In this document: positions 17,684-26,128 of the stretch, one piece after another
Layout of the letters: every line of letters begins with the position of its first letter
Numbering within the stretch: position 1 is the stretch's first letter
Origin: Pseudomonadota bacterium
GTDB lineage: Bacteria > Pseudomonadota > Gammaproteobacteria > Burkholderiales > Ferrovaceae
Length of the DNA stretch: 45,574 bases
Direction: 5' to 3'
NCBI GenBank assembly: GCA_021826025.1
Contig: JAKBBG010000008.1
Coordinates: 1 to 45,574, forward strand
Program-made: the position numbers and the translations under genes
The notes under the pieces: generated by a model
What the model was told of the DNA's origin: nothing
Seen by the model: the letters and a program-made list of their open reading frames with translations, nothing else
Database searches by the model: none

Positions 17684-18760
17684 GTGAGACTGCTCAACCG
17701 TTATCTTGCCCGGGAAGTGCTGATCGGGACGGGGCTGGTCCTCACGGCCCTGCTGTTCCTGTTTTCCTTTTTCGACCTCATCCACGAACTCAATGACCTG
17801 GGCAAAGGCAGTTACCAGCTCTGGCAGATGTTCGTATTCGTGGCCCTCGCCATCCCGGGGCACGCCTACGAATTGTTTCCCATCGCCGCGCTCATCGGGA
17901 CCCTGTACGGCCTGAGCACCCTTGCCGCCCATTCCGAAATCACCGTCATGCGCACTTCGGGCATGTCCCGCAACAAGCTCGCCGCGGCCCTGGTCCGGGT
18001 GGGGCTGCTGTTCGTGCTGGTCGCTTTCCTGCTGGGCGAACTGGTCATGCCGTTTTCGGAAGAGGCGGCGCAGCAGTGGCGCCTCAAGGCCCTCAACAAC
18101 TTCGTGGCCACCCAGTTCCGCTCCGGCATCTGGGTCAAGGACAAGGGCAGCTTCATCAACGTGCGGGAAATGATGCCGGACAACTCCCTGCACGACCTGC
18201 GCATCTACGATTTCGACGAAGAGCATCGCCTGCGCCGCATCAGCACGGCCAGGAAAGCCGTGTACCTGCAGGAGCACCAGTGGCTGCTGACCGACGTGGA
18301 GCGGACCCTGTTCGACCAGAAGGGGGTGCATGTGGTGCATGAGGCGAAGGCAGACTGGGATTCGGTCATCACGCCCCAGGTCATGTCCACGCTCCTGGTG
18401 GAGCCGGAGCAGATGTCGGTCTGGAACCTTTTTTCCTACATCCGCCACCTGCGCGACAACAGCCAGCAGACCGTGCGTTTCGAAATCGCCGAATGGAGCA
18501 AGCTGCTCTACCCATTTTCCATCCTGGTGATGATGCTGCTCGCGTTGCCGTTTGCGCTCCAGCGCCCGCGTTCGGGCGCCGTGGGCATGCGGGTCATGGT
18601 CGGCATCGGGCTGGGCCTGGGCTTTTATCTTTCCAGCCGCTTTTTCTCCTACATGGGGCAGATCAACGACTGGAGTCCCGCGGTGAGCACGCTCGCGCCC
18701 AGCCTGATCTTCCTGGGCGTGGCGGGCCTGCTGGGCTGGTGGATGGAGCGCAGCGCCTAG
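17684..18760 (+). CDS. lptG: LPS export system permease LptG
   Basis: Inner-membrane subunit of the LptB2FGC transporter that extracts lipopolysaccharide for passage to the outer membrane. It has 358 residues from GTG 17684. It starts MRLLNRYLAREVLIGTG, and the family-defining first membrane segments follow (LLFLFSFFDLIHELNDLGKG). A periplasmic beta-jellyroll domain (about residues 130-265, with GIWVKDKGSFINV) precedes the last membrane helices (PFSILVMMLLALPFAL). The segment SEITVMRTSGMS is the coupling helix region that contacts LptB. Its usual partner lptF is not adjacent. The stop TAG overlaps the stop of the convergent RDD gene by three bases. Confidence 0.93.
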   Translation: MRLLNRYLAREVLIGTGLVLTALLFLFSFFDLIHELNDLGKGSYQLWQMFVFVALAIPGHAYELFPIAALIGTLYGLSTLAAHSEITVMRTSGMSRNKLAAALVRVGLLFVLVAFLLGELVMPFSEEAAQQWRLKALNNFVATQFRSGIWVKDKGSFINVREMMPDNSLHDLRIYDFDEEHRLRRISTARKAVYLQEHQWLLTDVERTLFDQKGVHVVHEAKADWDSVITPQVMSTLLVEPEQMSVWNLFSYIRHLRDNSQQTVRFEIAEWSKLLYPFSILVMMLLALPFALQRPRSGAVGMRVMVGIGLGLGFYLSSRFFSYMGQINDWSPAVSTLAPSLIFLGVAGLLGWWMERSA

Positions 18761-19173
18761 GGCCGGCTTTCGCGCACCAGGCGCAGGCCCAGCAGGCGGT
18801 CGTGCAGGAACTGGCCTTCGCGGTCCACCAGCGCCCAGGCGAGGCTTGCCCCGCTTGCCCAGCCGGGCCAGGCGAGCAGGTAGCGCGCGATCGCCCGGGT
18901 CCAGGAAGGCGGATGGCCGCTCGAATCCAGCAGGCGCAGACGCCAGGTTTTCATGGGGACGGTTTGCCCTGACCGGTGCCAGCTGTAGCTGAAGTACAGA
19001 CCCAGGACCGCGAACAGGTAGGCCTGGTAGAGGGGGCGCAGCCCGGGGTGCACGTTGTAACGGGTGAGCATGACGAAAGGCAGGCCCGCGGCCACGAGGA
19101 TGCCCGCCACGATCAGGGCTTCGTAGACCATGCAGACAAGCCGCGGCCAGAGGGGGGTACGGACGGGCGTCAC
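18757..19173 (-). CDS. RDD family membrane protein
   Basis: Small integral membrane protein of 138 residues with the RDD domain layout. An N-terminal Arg-containing segment (PLWPRLVCMVYEALIVAG) opens it, then two central hydrophobic helices and the C-terminal MKTWRLRLLDSSGHPP plus DREGQFLHDRLLGLRLV signatures. Function is unknown; some RDD proteins have been linked to ion transport. The start is GTG 19173, whose GTGA overlaps the TGA of the DUF3106 gene, so it is the fourth gene of the sigma-factor operon. The N-terminal motif has Tyr-Glu where the family name implies Asp. It converges on lptG. Confidence 0.85.
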   Translation of the reverse strand: MTPVRTPLWPRLVCMVYEALIVAGILVAAGLPFVMLTRYNVHPGLRPLYQAYLFAVLGLYFSYSWHRSGQTVPMKTWRLRLLDSSGHPPSWTRAIARYLLAWPGWASGASLAWALVDREGQFLHDRLLGLRLVRESRP

Positions 19174-19622
19174 TTGGAAGCGGGGGCGGTTGCGACGGGT
19201 GCGGCCGGCGCTGCGCCAGCCGGGGCGGCCGCAGCGGGCTGCGCCTGCGTTGCGGCCGGATGGTCGGCCTTCCAGCGCGATTTCACGGCTTCCTTCTTTT
19301 CCGGCGGCAGCTTGTGGTACTGCTTGAAGTTTTTGCGGGCCATTTCGCGCTGTTCCCGGGGCAGGTGCGTCCATTCCGGAATCCGGGCCTGGAACCGCGC
19401 CTGCTCTGCCGGGGTCAGGCTGGGATAATGTTTGGCCGCGTTGAGAAGCCGCTTGCGCTGGAGCTGGGACAGGTTGTCCCAGTCCTTCTGGGCCGGCGCC
19501 AGGATGGTTTTCTGCTCCGCAGTGAGCGCGTCCCAGCGCGGACCGGGGTCATGTGCCCAGGCGGATCCCGCGGCCAGCCCGACAGCGAGCAGTGCCGCCT
19601 TCAGCGCGTTTCTTGCAGCCAT
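19170..19622 (-). CDS. DUF3106 exported protein
   Basis: Predicted periplasmic protein of 150 residues. A signal peptide covers about residues 1-23 (ALKAALLAVGLAAGSAWA). The mature part repeats a W-x2-L-x3-Q pattern (RWDALTAEQKTIL, DWDNLSQLQRKRLL, EWTHLPREQREMARKNF), a helical arrangement reminiscent of CpxP/Spy-type periplasmic proteins. The last 35 residues are Ala/Pro-rich low complexity. Its ATG lies inside the end of the DUF3619 gene (22-base overlap), and its stop overlaps the RDD start. The function of DUF3106 is not known to me; a periplasmic sensing role for the operon's sigma factor is inference from position. Confidence 0.85.
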   Translation of the reverse strand: MAARNALKAALLAVGLAAGSAWAHDPGPRWDALTAEQKTILAPAQKDWDNLSQLQRKRLLNAAKHYPSLTPAEQARFQARIPEWTHLPREQREMARKNFKQYHKLPPEKKEAVKSRWKADHPAATQAQPAAAAPAGAAPAAPVATAPASK

Positions 19623-19984
19623 GCGCCAAAATCTTTCTGGGCAAACGCTTGGGGCGGCAGTTCGCTCGACAGCAATTTGGCGTCCAGCTGGCCGTTGTCG
19701 TCGTCTGCATCGGTGTCCTGCTGCGAGAAGTTGAACGCGGCGAAGGTGGCGGCAATCATGAGGGCGACCAGGGCCGTGCGCCAGAAGGGGGTGCCGTGCC
19801 CTCCCCAGGCTGAAAACCCGCTGCCGGCCGCAGCGGCAGGCACGAGCCGCAGTTCGCGGGCAGGGACGCGCGCAAGGGCGGCGAAGCGGGCTTCATGCAG
19901 CCGGCCGACCAGTCTGGAGTCGAGCTCGCGCACACCGCCGTCAAGATGGCGTGTGATGCGCTGGGCAATGTCTTGTTCGTTCAT
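19601..19984 (-). CDS. DUF3619 single-pass membrane protein, candidate anti-sigma factor
   Basis: 127 residues starting MNEQDIAQRITRHLD. An N-terminal cytoplasmic part of about 65 residues precedes one hydrophobic helix (WRTALVALMIAATFAAFNF, 68-86). An acidic linker and a short C-terminal periplasmic segment (ELPPQAFAQKDFGAWLQ) follow. The size, topology and position directly after a sigma-factor gene resemble an anti-sigma factor, but no ZAS zinc motif (HxxxCxxC) is present, so this remains inference. ATG 19984 overlaps the sigma stop as ATGA. An in-frame extension upstream into the sigma gene is not family-like. Confidence 0.82.
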   Translation of the reverse strand: MNEQDIAQRITRHLDGGVRELDSRLVGRLHEARFAALARVPARELRLVPAAAAGSGFSAWGGHGTPFWRTALVALMIAATFAAFNFSQQDTDADDDNGQLDAKLLSSELPPQAFAQKDFGAWLQETR

Positions 19985-20550
19985 AGCGTAATGCCTTTTG
20001 CGGACAACAGGGCCGAGAGGGCATGCACCGCACGGGAGCAATGGGTTTTGACGCTACCCTCCGAGCACCCCATGGCGGCGGCAGTCTCGGCCACGTCCAT
20101 TTCCTCCCAGTAACGCAGCAGGAAGGCTTCCCGTTGACGGGCCGGCAGCTTTTCGATGGCCTGCTCGATTTCGGCCAGGACCTGCTTCTGGTTGAGCTCC
20201 TGCTCCGGAACGGGCGGGTGTCTGCCCCCTTGTTCCTGGATTTCCACCGATTCCAGCAGGTCGTAATGGTCTTCTTCGTCTTTCCCCTTGAAGCTGCTGA
20301 ACAGCGGGGTCCACCAGGAACGGATTTTGCTGCGGCGGAAATGGTCGCGCACCATGTTCTGGAGTATGCGCTGAAACAGGGGGGGGAGTTCCTCCGCGGG
20401 CCGGTCATGGTACTTTTCGGCCAGCCGGAGCATGGCGTCCTGGACGATGTCGAGCGCGGCGGCTTCGTCGCGCACGGCATACATCGCGTGTTTGAAAGCC
20501 CGACGTTCCACTTCGGCCAGAAAGTCGGACAACTCCCGTTGGGTTGCCAG
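19981..20550 (-). CDS. Sigma-70 family RNA polymerase sigma factor (ECF-like)
   Basis: Alternative sigma factor of about 189 residues. Region 2 is ALDIVQDAMLRLAEKYHDRP. Region 4 is KLPARQREAFLLRYWEEMDVAETAAAMG followed by the helix-turn-helix part CSEGSVKTHCSRAVHAL. A linker of about 50 residues, rich in acidic residues (GKDEEDHYDLLESVEIQEQG), separates them. Start choice: an in-frame stop (TGA ACT TTG) leaves TTG 20565 or CTG 20550. The strong GAAGGAG (20563-20557) lies six bases before CTG, while TTG overlaps it and has no site of its own. CTG also gives the N-terminus MATQRELSDFL expected for this family. It heads the operon with DUF3619, DUF3106 and RDD genes, divergent from ilvI. The regulon is unknown. 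Confidence 0.88.
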   Translation of the reverse strand: MATQRELSDFLAEVERRAFKHAMYAVRDEAAALDIVQDAMLRLAEKYHDRPAEELPPLFQRILQNMVRDHFRRSKIRSWWTPLFSSFKGKDEEDHYDLLESVEIQEQGGRHPPVPEQELNQKQVLAEIEQAIEKLPARQREAFLLRYWEEMDVAETAAAMGCSEGSVKTHCSRAVHALSALLSAKGITL

Positions 20551-20556
20551 GGGCGG

Positions 20557-20563
20557 CTCCTTC
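20557..20563 (-). promoter_or_regulatory. Ribosome-binding site that points to a CTG start for the sigma factor
   Basis: GAAGGAG on the minus strand is a near-consensus Shine-Dalgarno six bases before CTG 20550. The only other upstream candidate, TTG 20565, begins before it and would place the site inside the coding region. Confidence 0.55.
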
Positions 20564-20603
20564 AAAGTTCAGAGCGCAGATGGTACCATGCGCGGCCAAA
20601 ACC

Positions 20604-20630
20604 TTGACCAAAGCCACCGGAACCTTTAAT
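20604..20630 (+). promoter_or_regulatory. Candidate sigma-70 promoter for the ilv operon
   Basis: TTGACC (20604-20609) and TTTAAT (20625-20630) are separated by 15 bases, slightly short. Shifting the -10 to TTAATC gives 16. It lies 26 bases before the ilvI ATG, so the leader would be very short and no peptide attenuator fits. Confidence 0.4.
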
Positions 20631-20655
20631 CTGCAAGGTTTTCGATGGTCGAACC

Positions 20656-22365
20656 ATGCGACTGACCGGTGCAGAAATCACAATCCAGTGCCTCCAGGAA
20701 GAGGGTGTCGAATACGTGTTCGGATACCCCGGAGGAGCGGTTCTTCATATTTATGATGCGCTGTTCAACCAGGACAAGGTCAAGCACATCCTGGTAAGGC
20801 ATGAGCAGGCGGCCCTGCACGCCGCCGACGCCTATGCCCGGGCCACCGGACGGCCGGGCGTGGCGCTGGTCACCAGCGGGCCGGGCGTTACCAATGCCGT
20901 CACCGGCATCGCCACCGCGTACATGGATTCCATCCCGATGGTCGTGATCACCGGGCAGGTGCCGACCCCGGCCATCGGGCTCGACGCGTTCCAGGAAGTG
21001 GATACGGTGGGCATCACCCGCCCCTGCGTGAAGCACAATTTTCTGGTCAAGCAGGTGGACGAGCTCGCAGCCACCATCAAGAAAGCCTTTTACGTGGCCG
21101 CCTCCGGACGTCCGGGCCCCGTCCTGGTGGACATTCCGAAAGACGTGTCCCAGCACCTGGCCGAGTTTTCCTATCCCAAGACCGTATCGCTGCGATCCTA
21201 TGCCCCGGTCAACAAAGGGCATTCCGGGCAGATCAAGAAGGCGGTCCAGATGCTGCTGGAAGCGCGCCGCCCCATGATCTACACCGGCGGCGGCGTGATC
21301 CTGGGCGACGCGGCGCCCGCGCTCACGCGCCTGGTGAAAAGCCTGGGCTTCCCCTGCACCAACACCCTCATGGGGCTGGGCGGCTATCCCGGCACGGACC
21401 CGCAGTTTGTGGGCATGCTGGGAATGCACGGCACCTATGAAGCCAACCTCGCCATGCAGCATTGCGACGTGCTGCTCGCGGTGGGAGCACGCTTTGACGA
21501 TCGCGTCATCGGCAACCCCCAGCACTTCTACTCTGAAGAGCGTCGCATCATCCACGTGGACATCGATCCGTCATCCATTTCCAAGCGTGTGCGCGTGGAC
21601 GTGCCCATCGTGGGCAACATCAACGACGTGCTGGACGAAATGCAGAAGCTCATCGACGCATCTGCCGCGCGTCCCGACGCGGCGGCCCTCAAGGACTGGT
21701 GGAAGCAGATCGGCGAATGGCGCACCCGCGACTGCCTGCGTTACGACCGGACGAGCGCCATCATCAAGCCGCAGTCCGTGGTGGAAAAACTCTACGAAGT
21801 GACGGGCGGCGACGCCATCATCACTTCCGACGTGGGCCAGCACCAGATGTGGGCGGCCCAGTACTACAAGTTCGACAAGCCCCGGCGCTGGCTCAACTCC
21901 GGCGGCCTCGGCACCATGGGTTTCGGCCTGCCTGCCGCCATGGGAGCCCAGCTCGCGCATCCCGACGCCACGGTGGCCTGCGTCACCGGCGAGGCCAGCA
22001 TCCAGATGTGCATCCAGGAGCTGTCCACCTGCAAGCAATATCACCTGCCGGTCAAGATCATCAATCTCAACAACCGCTATCTCGGCATGGTTCGCCAGTG
22101 GCAGCAGATCCTGCACGGCAACCGCTATTCCGAGTCGTACATGGACGCGCTGCCCGACTTCGTCAAGCTCGCGGAAAGCTACGGGCATGTGGGCGTGCGC
22201 GTGGAGCAGCCGGCGGACGTGGAACCCGCCCTGCGCGAGGCGTTCGCCCTCAAGGACCGCGTCGTGTTCATGGACTTCATCACCGACCAGACCGAAAACG
22301 TTTTCCCCATGGTCAAGGCGGGGCAGGGTCTCACCGAGATGCTGCTGGGCGCCGAGGACCTGTAA
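20656..22365 (+). CDS. ilvI: Acetolactate synthase large (catalytic) subunit
   Basis: Thiamine-diphosphate enzyme of branched-chain amino acid synthesis: two pyruvate to acetolactate, or pyruvate plus 2-ketobutyrate to acetohydroxybutyrate. The 569-residue product starts MRLTGAEITIQCLQEEGVEYVFGYPGG. The catalytic Glu is in RHEQAALHAADAYARATG, the FAD-region domain lies centrally, and the ThDP/Mg site is GEASIQMCIQEL...LNNRYLGMVRQWQ near residue 450. In the usual GDG...NN motif the Asp is Glu here. I call it ilvI because of the paired small subunit and similarity to the E. coli isozyme III subunit; ilvB is an equally used name. It is followed by ilvH and ilvC in one operon. Confidence 0.96.
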   Translation: MRLTGAEITIQCLQEEGVEYVFGYPGGAVLHIYDALFNQDKVKHILVRHEQAALHAADAYARATGRPGVALVTSGPGVTNAVTGIATAYMDSIPMVVITGQVPTPAIGLDAFQEVDTVGITRPCVKHNFLVKQVDELAATIKKAFYVAASGRPGPVLVDIPKDVSQHLAEFSYPKTVSLRSYAPVNKGHSGQIKKAVQMLLEARRPMIYTGGGVILGDAAPALTRLVKSLGFPCTNTLMGLGGYPGTDPQFVGMLGMHGTYEANLAMQHCDVLLAVGARFDDRVIGNPQHFYSEERRIIHVDIDPSSISKRVRVDVPIVGNINDVLDEMQKLIDASAARPDAAALKDWWKQIGEWRTRDCLRYDRTSAIIKPQSVVEKLYEVTGGDAIITSDVGQHQMWAAQYYKFDKPRRWLNSGGLGTMGFGLPAAMGAQLAHPDATVACVTGEASIQMCIQELSTCKQYHLPVKIINLNNRYLGMVRQWQQILHGNRYSESYMDALPDFVKLAESYGHVGVRVEQPADVEPALREAFALKDRVVFMDFITDQTENVFPMVKAGQGLTEMLLGAEDL

Positions 22366-22386
22366 CCCGTGGAAGCCAACCGACCT

Positions 22387-23918
<1,532 letters not shown>

Positions 23919-23922
23919 CCGC

Positions 23923-24576
23923 TTGAAGCCGTCCTATCCCCACCCCCTCATTGCCCGCGAAGGGTGGTTCTACCTGGCCCTGGCCGGCGCTGTGGCGCTG
24001 GCCGTGCAGGGCACGGCCGGCGGAGCCTGGGCCTGGCCTTTCTGGCTGGCCACCCTTTTCGTGCTGCAGTTTTTCCGCGATCCGCCGCGCACGGTGCCGG
24101 CGGGCGAAGGGCTGATCCTGGCGCCCGCGGACGGCCGCGTGGTGTCGGTGCTGCCCTGCGAAGACCCGTACCGGCGCAGTCCCGCCGTCAAGGTCAGCGT
24201 CTTCATGAACGTGTTCAACGTGCATTCCAACCGCAGCCCCGCGAACGCCACGGTGCGCGAAGTGGTATACCATCCCGGAAAGTTCCTGAATGCGGACCTG
24301 GACAAGGCATCCGAAGCCAACGAGCGCAACGCGCTGGTGCTGGAAACCCCCGAGGGCCGGCAGTTCACCTGCGTCCAGGTGGCCGGCCTGATTGCCCGCC
24401 GCATCCTGTGCTACGTTCGCCCCGGGGACCGTCTGGAGGCCGGCCAGCGTTACGGCTTCATCCGTTTCGGCTCGCGCGTGGACCTTTATTTGCCGCCCGA
24501 TGTGCACCTGCGCGTGGCCATCGGTGATACTGTGAAAGCTACGACGACGGTTCTGGCCGAGTGGCCGCGGACCTGA
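23923..24576 (+). CDS. psd: Phosphatidylserine decarboxylase (short, pyruvoyl-dependent family)
   Basis: Converts phosphatidylserine to phosphatidylethanolamine at the inner membrane. I take TTG 23923, giving 217 residues starting [18 protein letters not shown] 23899 would overlap ilvC. A hydrophobic segment lies near residues 16-50. The conserved [10 protein letters not shown] (65-74) and the [11 protein letters not shown] region around 96-106 follow. Self-cleavage should occur between Gly183 and Ser184 in [12 protein letters not shown], producing the pyruvoyl group. This short class lacks the LGST motif of the E. coli type. It lies just before pssA, which makes its substrate, and their coding regions overlap by 16 bases. 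Confidence 0.93.
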   Translation: MKPSYPHPLIAREGWFYLALAGAVALAVQGTAGGAWAWPFWLATLFVLQFFRDPPRTVPAGEGLILAPADGRVVSVLPCEDPYRRSPAVKVSVFMNVFNVHSNRSPANATVREVVYHPGKFLNADLDKASEANERNALVLETPEGRQFTCVQVAGLIARRILCYVRPGDRLEAGQRYGFIRFGSRVDLYLPPDVHLRVAIGDTVKATTTVLAEWPRT

Positions 24577-25403
24577 CCCACCGGGGGGTTGACTTGCTGT
24601 TGCCGCATGAAAAACCCAAACCCTTGATCGACGCCGCTGCGCGGCGCCGCGGCATCTACCTGCTGCCCAACCTGTTTACGACGGCCGCCCTGTTTGCGGG
24701 CTTCTTCGCCATCGTTCAGGGCATGAACGGGCATTTCGAAATGGCCGCCCAGGCGATTTTCATCGCCATGGTGCTCGACGGTCTGGACGGGCGCGTGGCG
24801 CGGCTCACCCGCACGCAAAGCGCGTTCGGCGCCGAATACGACAGCCTGTCCGACATGGTGTCCTTCGGGGCGGCCCCGTCGCTCGTGATTTACGAATGGG
24901 CCCTGCGCGGCATGGGCAAGCTCGGCTGGCTTGCCGCATTCATCTATTGCGCCGGCGCCGCCTTGCGCCTGGCGCGCTTCAATACCCAGCTCGGGGTGGC
25001 CGACAAGCGGTGGTTCACCGGGCTGCCCAGCCCGGCGGCCGCAGCGCTGCTGGCGGGCATGGTGTGGGTCCTGCACAGCGACTACCAGGTGGACGGTTCC
25101 CGCATCCATTGGCTGGTGTGGATCGTCACGGTTTTCGCCGGCCTTTCCATGGTGTCCAACATCAAATTTTACAGTTTCAAGGATCTTAACCTGCGCCGCA
25201 GTGTGCCATTCTGGGCAGCGCTGCTCGTGATGCTGGGATTTGTGGTGATCACGCTCGACCAGTCGAGGGTATTATGGAGTTTCTTCGTGGGGTACGCCTG
25301 TTCAGGCTATGTGCTCTGGGTGGTGCGGCTGGTGCAGCGCCGCAACCGAAAACATGCCGTTGGCCGGAACGCCGGGGCGAATTCAAAAGAGGAGGAGTCA
25401 TGA
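24561..25403 (+). CDS. pssA: CDP-diacylglycerol-serine O-phosphatidyltransferase
   Basis: Integral membrane enzyme making phosphatidylserine from CDP-diacylglycerol and L-serine. It has the full CDP-alcohol phosphotransferase signature, DG-x2-AR-x8-G-x3-D-x3-D, seen as DGLDGRVAR and [10 protein letters not shown] around residues 73-96, which coordinates the metal and substrate. About seven hydrophobic segments follow the opening [20 protein letters not shown]. It belongs to the membrane-spanning type II class, not the soluble E. coli type. The start is uncertain: GTG 24561 overlaps psd by 16 bases, while TTG 24594 lies after psd with a G-rich stretch before it. The 3' end overlaps the next gene's ATG. 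Confidence 0.92.
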   Translation: MAADLTHRGVDLLLPHEKPKPLIDAAARRRGIYLLPNLFTTAALFAGFFAIVQGMNGHFEMAAQAIFIAMVLDGLDGRVARLTRTQSAFGAEYDSLSDMVSFGAAPSLVIYEWALRGMGKLGWLAAFIYCAGAALRLARFNTQLGVADKRWFTGLPSPAAAALLAGMVWVLHSDYQVDGSRIHWLVWIVTVFAGLSMVSNIKFYSFKDLNLRRSVPFWAALLVMLGFVVITLDQSRVLWSFFVGYACSGYVLWVVRLVQRRNRKHAVGRNAGANSKEEES

Positions 25404-26032
25404 AATTGTCCAAACTGTTGTGGGGGGCGGGGATCCTGTGTGCGGTTGCAGCCGTGCCTGGTTTCGCGCAAACCACCTTCCATGAAAAAGTGACGCAAAC
25501 GGTCACCGTCAACGCCGAACCGGCCAAGGTCTGGGCCCTGGTGAGCGATTTTGAAGGGGCGGCGCGCTGGGACACGACCATTGAAAAGAGCATGGGCATC
25601 GACGAGGACAAGGAGCAGCTCACCCGCCTGGTGGTTTACAAGGAAGGCGTGGGCAAGGAAGTGGACGTGCTGGACGAGCGCAGCGACTCCGACATGACCC
25701 TGCGTTATCACGTGCGCTCCAGCCCCTGGCCCGCATCCCGCTTCAACGTGGTGCTGCGCGTGAGCCGGGGCCCGACGCCGGGAACCTCGGTGGTGGAATG
25801 GCGCGGTTCCTTCGACACGCCGGGAATCGCCGTGGATCCGGACGGCCCGCCGCCCATCGAAGGCATGCCGGCCCGCGGTCCCATGATCTACGGCTTTGAC
25901 GTGGAAACGTACGATACTTCCCGGGCCAATTCACATGACCAGACGGTCGTGCGCGACAAGCGCACCGTGAAGATCGTTTCCGACCTGTATCGGGCCGGAC
26001 TCGACAGCCTCAAGTGGGTGATCGAACGGTGA
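25400..26032 (+). CDS. Exported SRPBCC (START-like lipid-binding fold) protein
   Basis: 210 residues with a signal peptide (LLWGAGILCAVAAVPGFA, cleavage near residue 24). The mature part has the SRPBCC/polyketide-cyclase pattern. That pattern opens with TQTVTVNAEPAKVWALVSDF, then GAARWDTTIEKSM, central strands (LRYHVRSSPWP, TSVVEWRGSFD) and a C-terminal helix DLYRAGLDSLKWVIER. Such domains bind hydrophobic ligands. An exported version directly after pssA, overlapping it as ATGA behind GGAGGAG, suggests a link to lipids in the periplasm, but that is inference from context. No catalytic residues can be assigned. Confidence 0.8.
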   Translation: MKLSKLLWGAGILCAVAAVPGFAQTTFHEKVTQTVTVNAEPAKVWALVSDFEGAARWDTTIEKSMGIDEDKEQLTRLVVYKEGVGKEVDVLDERSDSDMTLRYHVRSSPWPASRFNVVLRVSRGPTPGTSVVEWRGSFDTPGIAVDPDGPPPIEGMPARGPMIYGFDVETYDTSRANSHDQTVVRDKRTVKIVSDLYRAGLDSLKWVIER

Positions 26033-26033
26033 T

Positions 26034-26062
26034 AAAAAAAGGGCGGATCTTGCGATCCGCCC
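26034..26062 (-). terminator. Strong intrinsic terminator, best read on the minus strand
   Basis: A perfect 9-bp stem, GGGCGGATC at 26041-26049 and GATCCGCCC at 26054-26062, has a TTGC loop. On the minus strand it is followed directly by seven T. On the plus strand only TT follows before CAAAA, so plus-strand termination would be weak although the element sits right after the SRPBCC stop. Confidence 0.75.
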
Positions 26063-26090
26063 TTCAAAAGGGCTTGTACCCTGACTGCAC

Positions 26091-26116
26091 TGTCTGCGAT
26101 TTAAAGATAGCAGACA
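26091..26116 (+). promoter_or_regulatory. Inverted repeat upstream of ggt, possible operator
   Basis: TGTCTGC at 26091-26097 and GCAGACA at 26110-26116 are perfect 7-base inverted repeats around an AT-rich 12-base centre that contains TTTAAAGAT, a possible -10. It lies 12 bases before the ggt GTG. It could be a repressor site or a leader hairpin covering the start. Confidence 0.4.
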
Positions 26117-26128
26117 TCCCCCAAAAAA

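Noticed and set aside
18757-18760. CTAG shared by the lptG and RDD stop codons
   Set aside because: Overlapping convergent stops are unremarkable in a compact genome, and no terminator hairpin accompanies them.
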